Shown here: one piece after another, positions 63,085 through 64,000 of the stretch
Layout: each line of letters opens with the position of its first letter
Position numbering within the stretch: position 1 is the stretch's first letter
NCBI RefSeq assembly: GCF_900156875.1
Contig: NZ_LT707409.1
Span: 842,113-906,112, forward strand
Length of the DNA stretch: 64,000 nucleotides
DNA from: Robertmurraya dakarensis
Lineage (GTDB): Bacteria; Bacillota; Bacilli; Bacillales; Cytobacillaceae
Direction: 5' to 3'
Made by a program: the position numbers and the translations under genes
The notes under the pieces: model-generated
What the model saw: the letters and a program-made list of their open reading frames with translations, nothing else
What the model was told of the DNA's origin: nothing
The model's database searches: none

Positions 63085-64000
63085 ATGAATTCCGAACTTC
63101 ACCAGGAGCAGAAACGAGTAGATCGTGTAACAGAAATCATTTCGAATGAAATCAGCAGATTAGAAGAAGAAACTGCCAGACGAAAGAATGAAGTGGTTCA
63201 TATCCGCAAGCACTTTTGGGATGAAGTGAAGGTTAATACGGATACCTTTGATGATTATCTTGAGACCATTATTGGGTTGCGGCAAGAAGCTCAAGCTTTG
63301 GCTGTCAATCAAAGCACCCATCGACACGCATCCAAGCGTTTATCTACACTGCGTCGAATGCAGGAGGTACCTTATTTTGGCCGAATCGATTTTACTGAAG
63401 ATGGGAATTCCACTCAGGAACAAATCTATATTGGAATTTCGTCGCTTAGTGATCCTAGCGGAGAAGATTTCTTGATTTACGACTGGAGGGCCCCGATTTC
63501 GAGCGTCTACTACGACTACCAGCCTGGCCCGGCTCAGTACGAAACTCCAGGCGGCACCGTTCAAGGCGTATTGGAGAAGAAATGGCAATATCTTATCCGC
63601 GGCGGCGAGCTTCAATCCATGTTCGATACAAGTATTACCATAGGAGACGAGATTTTGCAGCAAGTTCTGGGCAAAGGGACTGACAAACAGATGCATAGTA
63701 TCGTAGCGACCATTCAGCAGGAGCAAAACAAGATCATCCGTCATGATCACGGGAGGCTTCTCATTGTTCAAGGTACAGCCGGCAGCGGCAAGACATCGGC
63801 CGCCTTGCAAAGAATTGCGTATTTGCTCTACAAATATCGAGATCGTATTCATGCAGATCAAATTATCCTATTTTCGCCGAATACCATGTTTAGCAGTTAC
63901 GTATCGAATGTGCTCCCAGAACTCGGTGAAGAGAATATGCAGCAAGTCACCTTTCAGGAATATTTGGACCATCGATTAAGTAAACAGTTTCAAGTTGAAA
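63085..64000 (+). CDS. helD: RNA polymerase recycling DNA helicase HelD, partial
   Basis: N-terminal 305 residues of an SF1 helicase-like protein that removes stalled RNA polymerase from nucleic acid. Starts at ATG behind AAGGAG. Residues 1-60 are a charged coiled coil (HQEQKRVDRVTEIIS), as in HelD, which inserts in the RNAP secondary channel. Then IDFTEDGNSTQEQIYIGISSL and IYDWRAPISSVYYDY, a HelD hallmark, and Walker A GTAGSGKTSAALQRIAYLLY near residue 230. Continues beyond the window. Confidence 0.93.
   Translation, partial: MNSELHQEQKRVDRVTEIISNEISRLEEETARRKNEVVHIRKHFWDEVKVNTDTFDDYLETIIGLRQEAQALAVNQSTHRHASKRLSTLRRMQEVPYFGRIDFTEDGNSTQEQIYIGISSLSDPSGEDFLIYDWRAPISSVYYDYQPGPAQYETPGGTVQGVLEKKWQYLIRGGELQSMFDTSITIGDEILQQVLGKGTDKQMHSIVATIQQEQNKIIRHDHGRLLIVQGTAGSGKTSAALQRIAYLLYKYRDRIHADQIILFSPNTMFSSYVSNVLPELGEENMQQVTFQEYLDHRLSKQFQVE

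Overview
The window reads as the chromosome of an AT-rich, endospore-forming Bacillaceae species (Bacillus/Neobacillus-like). The reasons are a ger-type spore-germinant receptor operon, a sporulation transglutaminase (Tgl), a YjcZ-type spore peptide, strong AGGAGG ribosome binding sites with frequent TTG/GTG starts, and Bacillus-type tmRNA and SRP RNA. No rRNA, complete transposon, prophage or CRISPR array was seen.

Layout. 1-3640: germinant receptor operon on the minus strand, order A-C-D-B, the B gene cut by the window edge. 3.9-6.9 kb: membrane cytochrome c, an SLH/leucine-rich-repeat surface protein, a lipoprotein. 7.1-11.2 kb: a minus-strand envelope-stress-like module (two-component system, secreted repeat protein, PspA/IM30, small membrane protein). 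11.4-25.6 kb: mixed housekeeping and accessory genes (amidohydrolase, CtaB, Tgl, HAD phosphatase, S13 D,D-carboxypeptidase, aspartase, acetyltransferase, ASCH protein, LysE exporter), interrupted at 22.6 kb by ten tandem 52-bp repeats. 26.6-34.2 kb: a ykkC/guanidine-I-type riboswitch with an overlapping terminator, followed by an ABC importer, an epimerase, both subunits of a Rieske ring-hydroxylating oxygenase, a 74-residue protein, a metallo-beta-lactamase-fold enzyme and a TetR regulator. This is the most coherent candidate for an undescribed metabolic system. 35-41.7 kb: alcohol dehydrogenase, VOC ring-cleaving-type dioxygenase, UppP, MATE exporter, glycerophosphodiesterase. 42.1-43.3 kb: a dense non-coding RNA island (tRNA-Ser, a divergent tmRNA, tRNA-Thr, tRNA-Leu, SRP RNA, tRNA-Ser). 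43.6-49.96 kb: YheA, His- and Gly/Phe-rich small proteins, TrmL, a small XRE regulator, a decayed gene, and a sigma factor fused to its own anti-sigma-like domain. 50.06-55.62 kb: a 5.5-kb satellite of about 107 head-to-tail 52-bp units in perfect register, with a nested 260-bp higher-order repeat. 55.7-55.9 kb: a 194-nt structured RNA candidate closed by a tRNA-like acceptor stem and T-arm. 56.2-64 kb: small membrane proteins, SRPBCC, DinB, DNA alkylation repair, YczE-like protein, two acetyltransferases with a MarR regulator, NamA, and the start of HelD.

The 52-bp repeats at 22.6 kb and 50-55.6 kb are one family in opposite orientation. Each unit can form a roughly 10-bp hairpin, so this is a dispersed hairpin satellite rather than CRISPR. 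All assignments are from reading the sequence and recalling protein and RNA families; no database search was possible.
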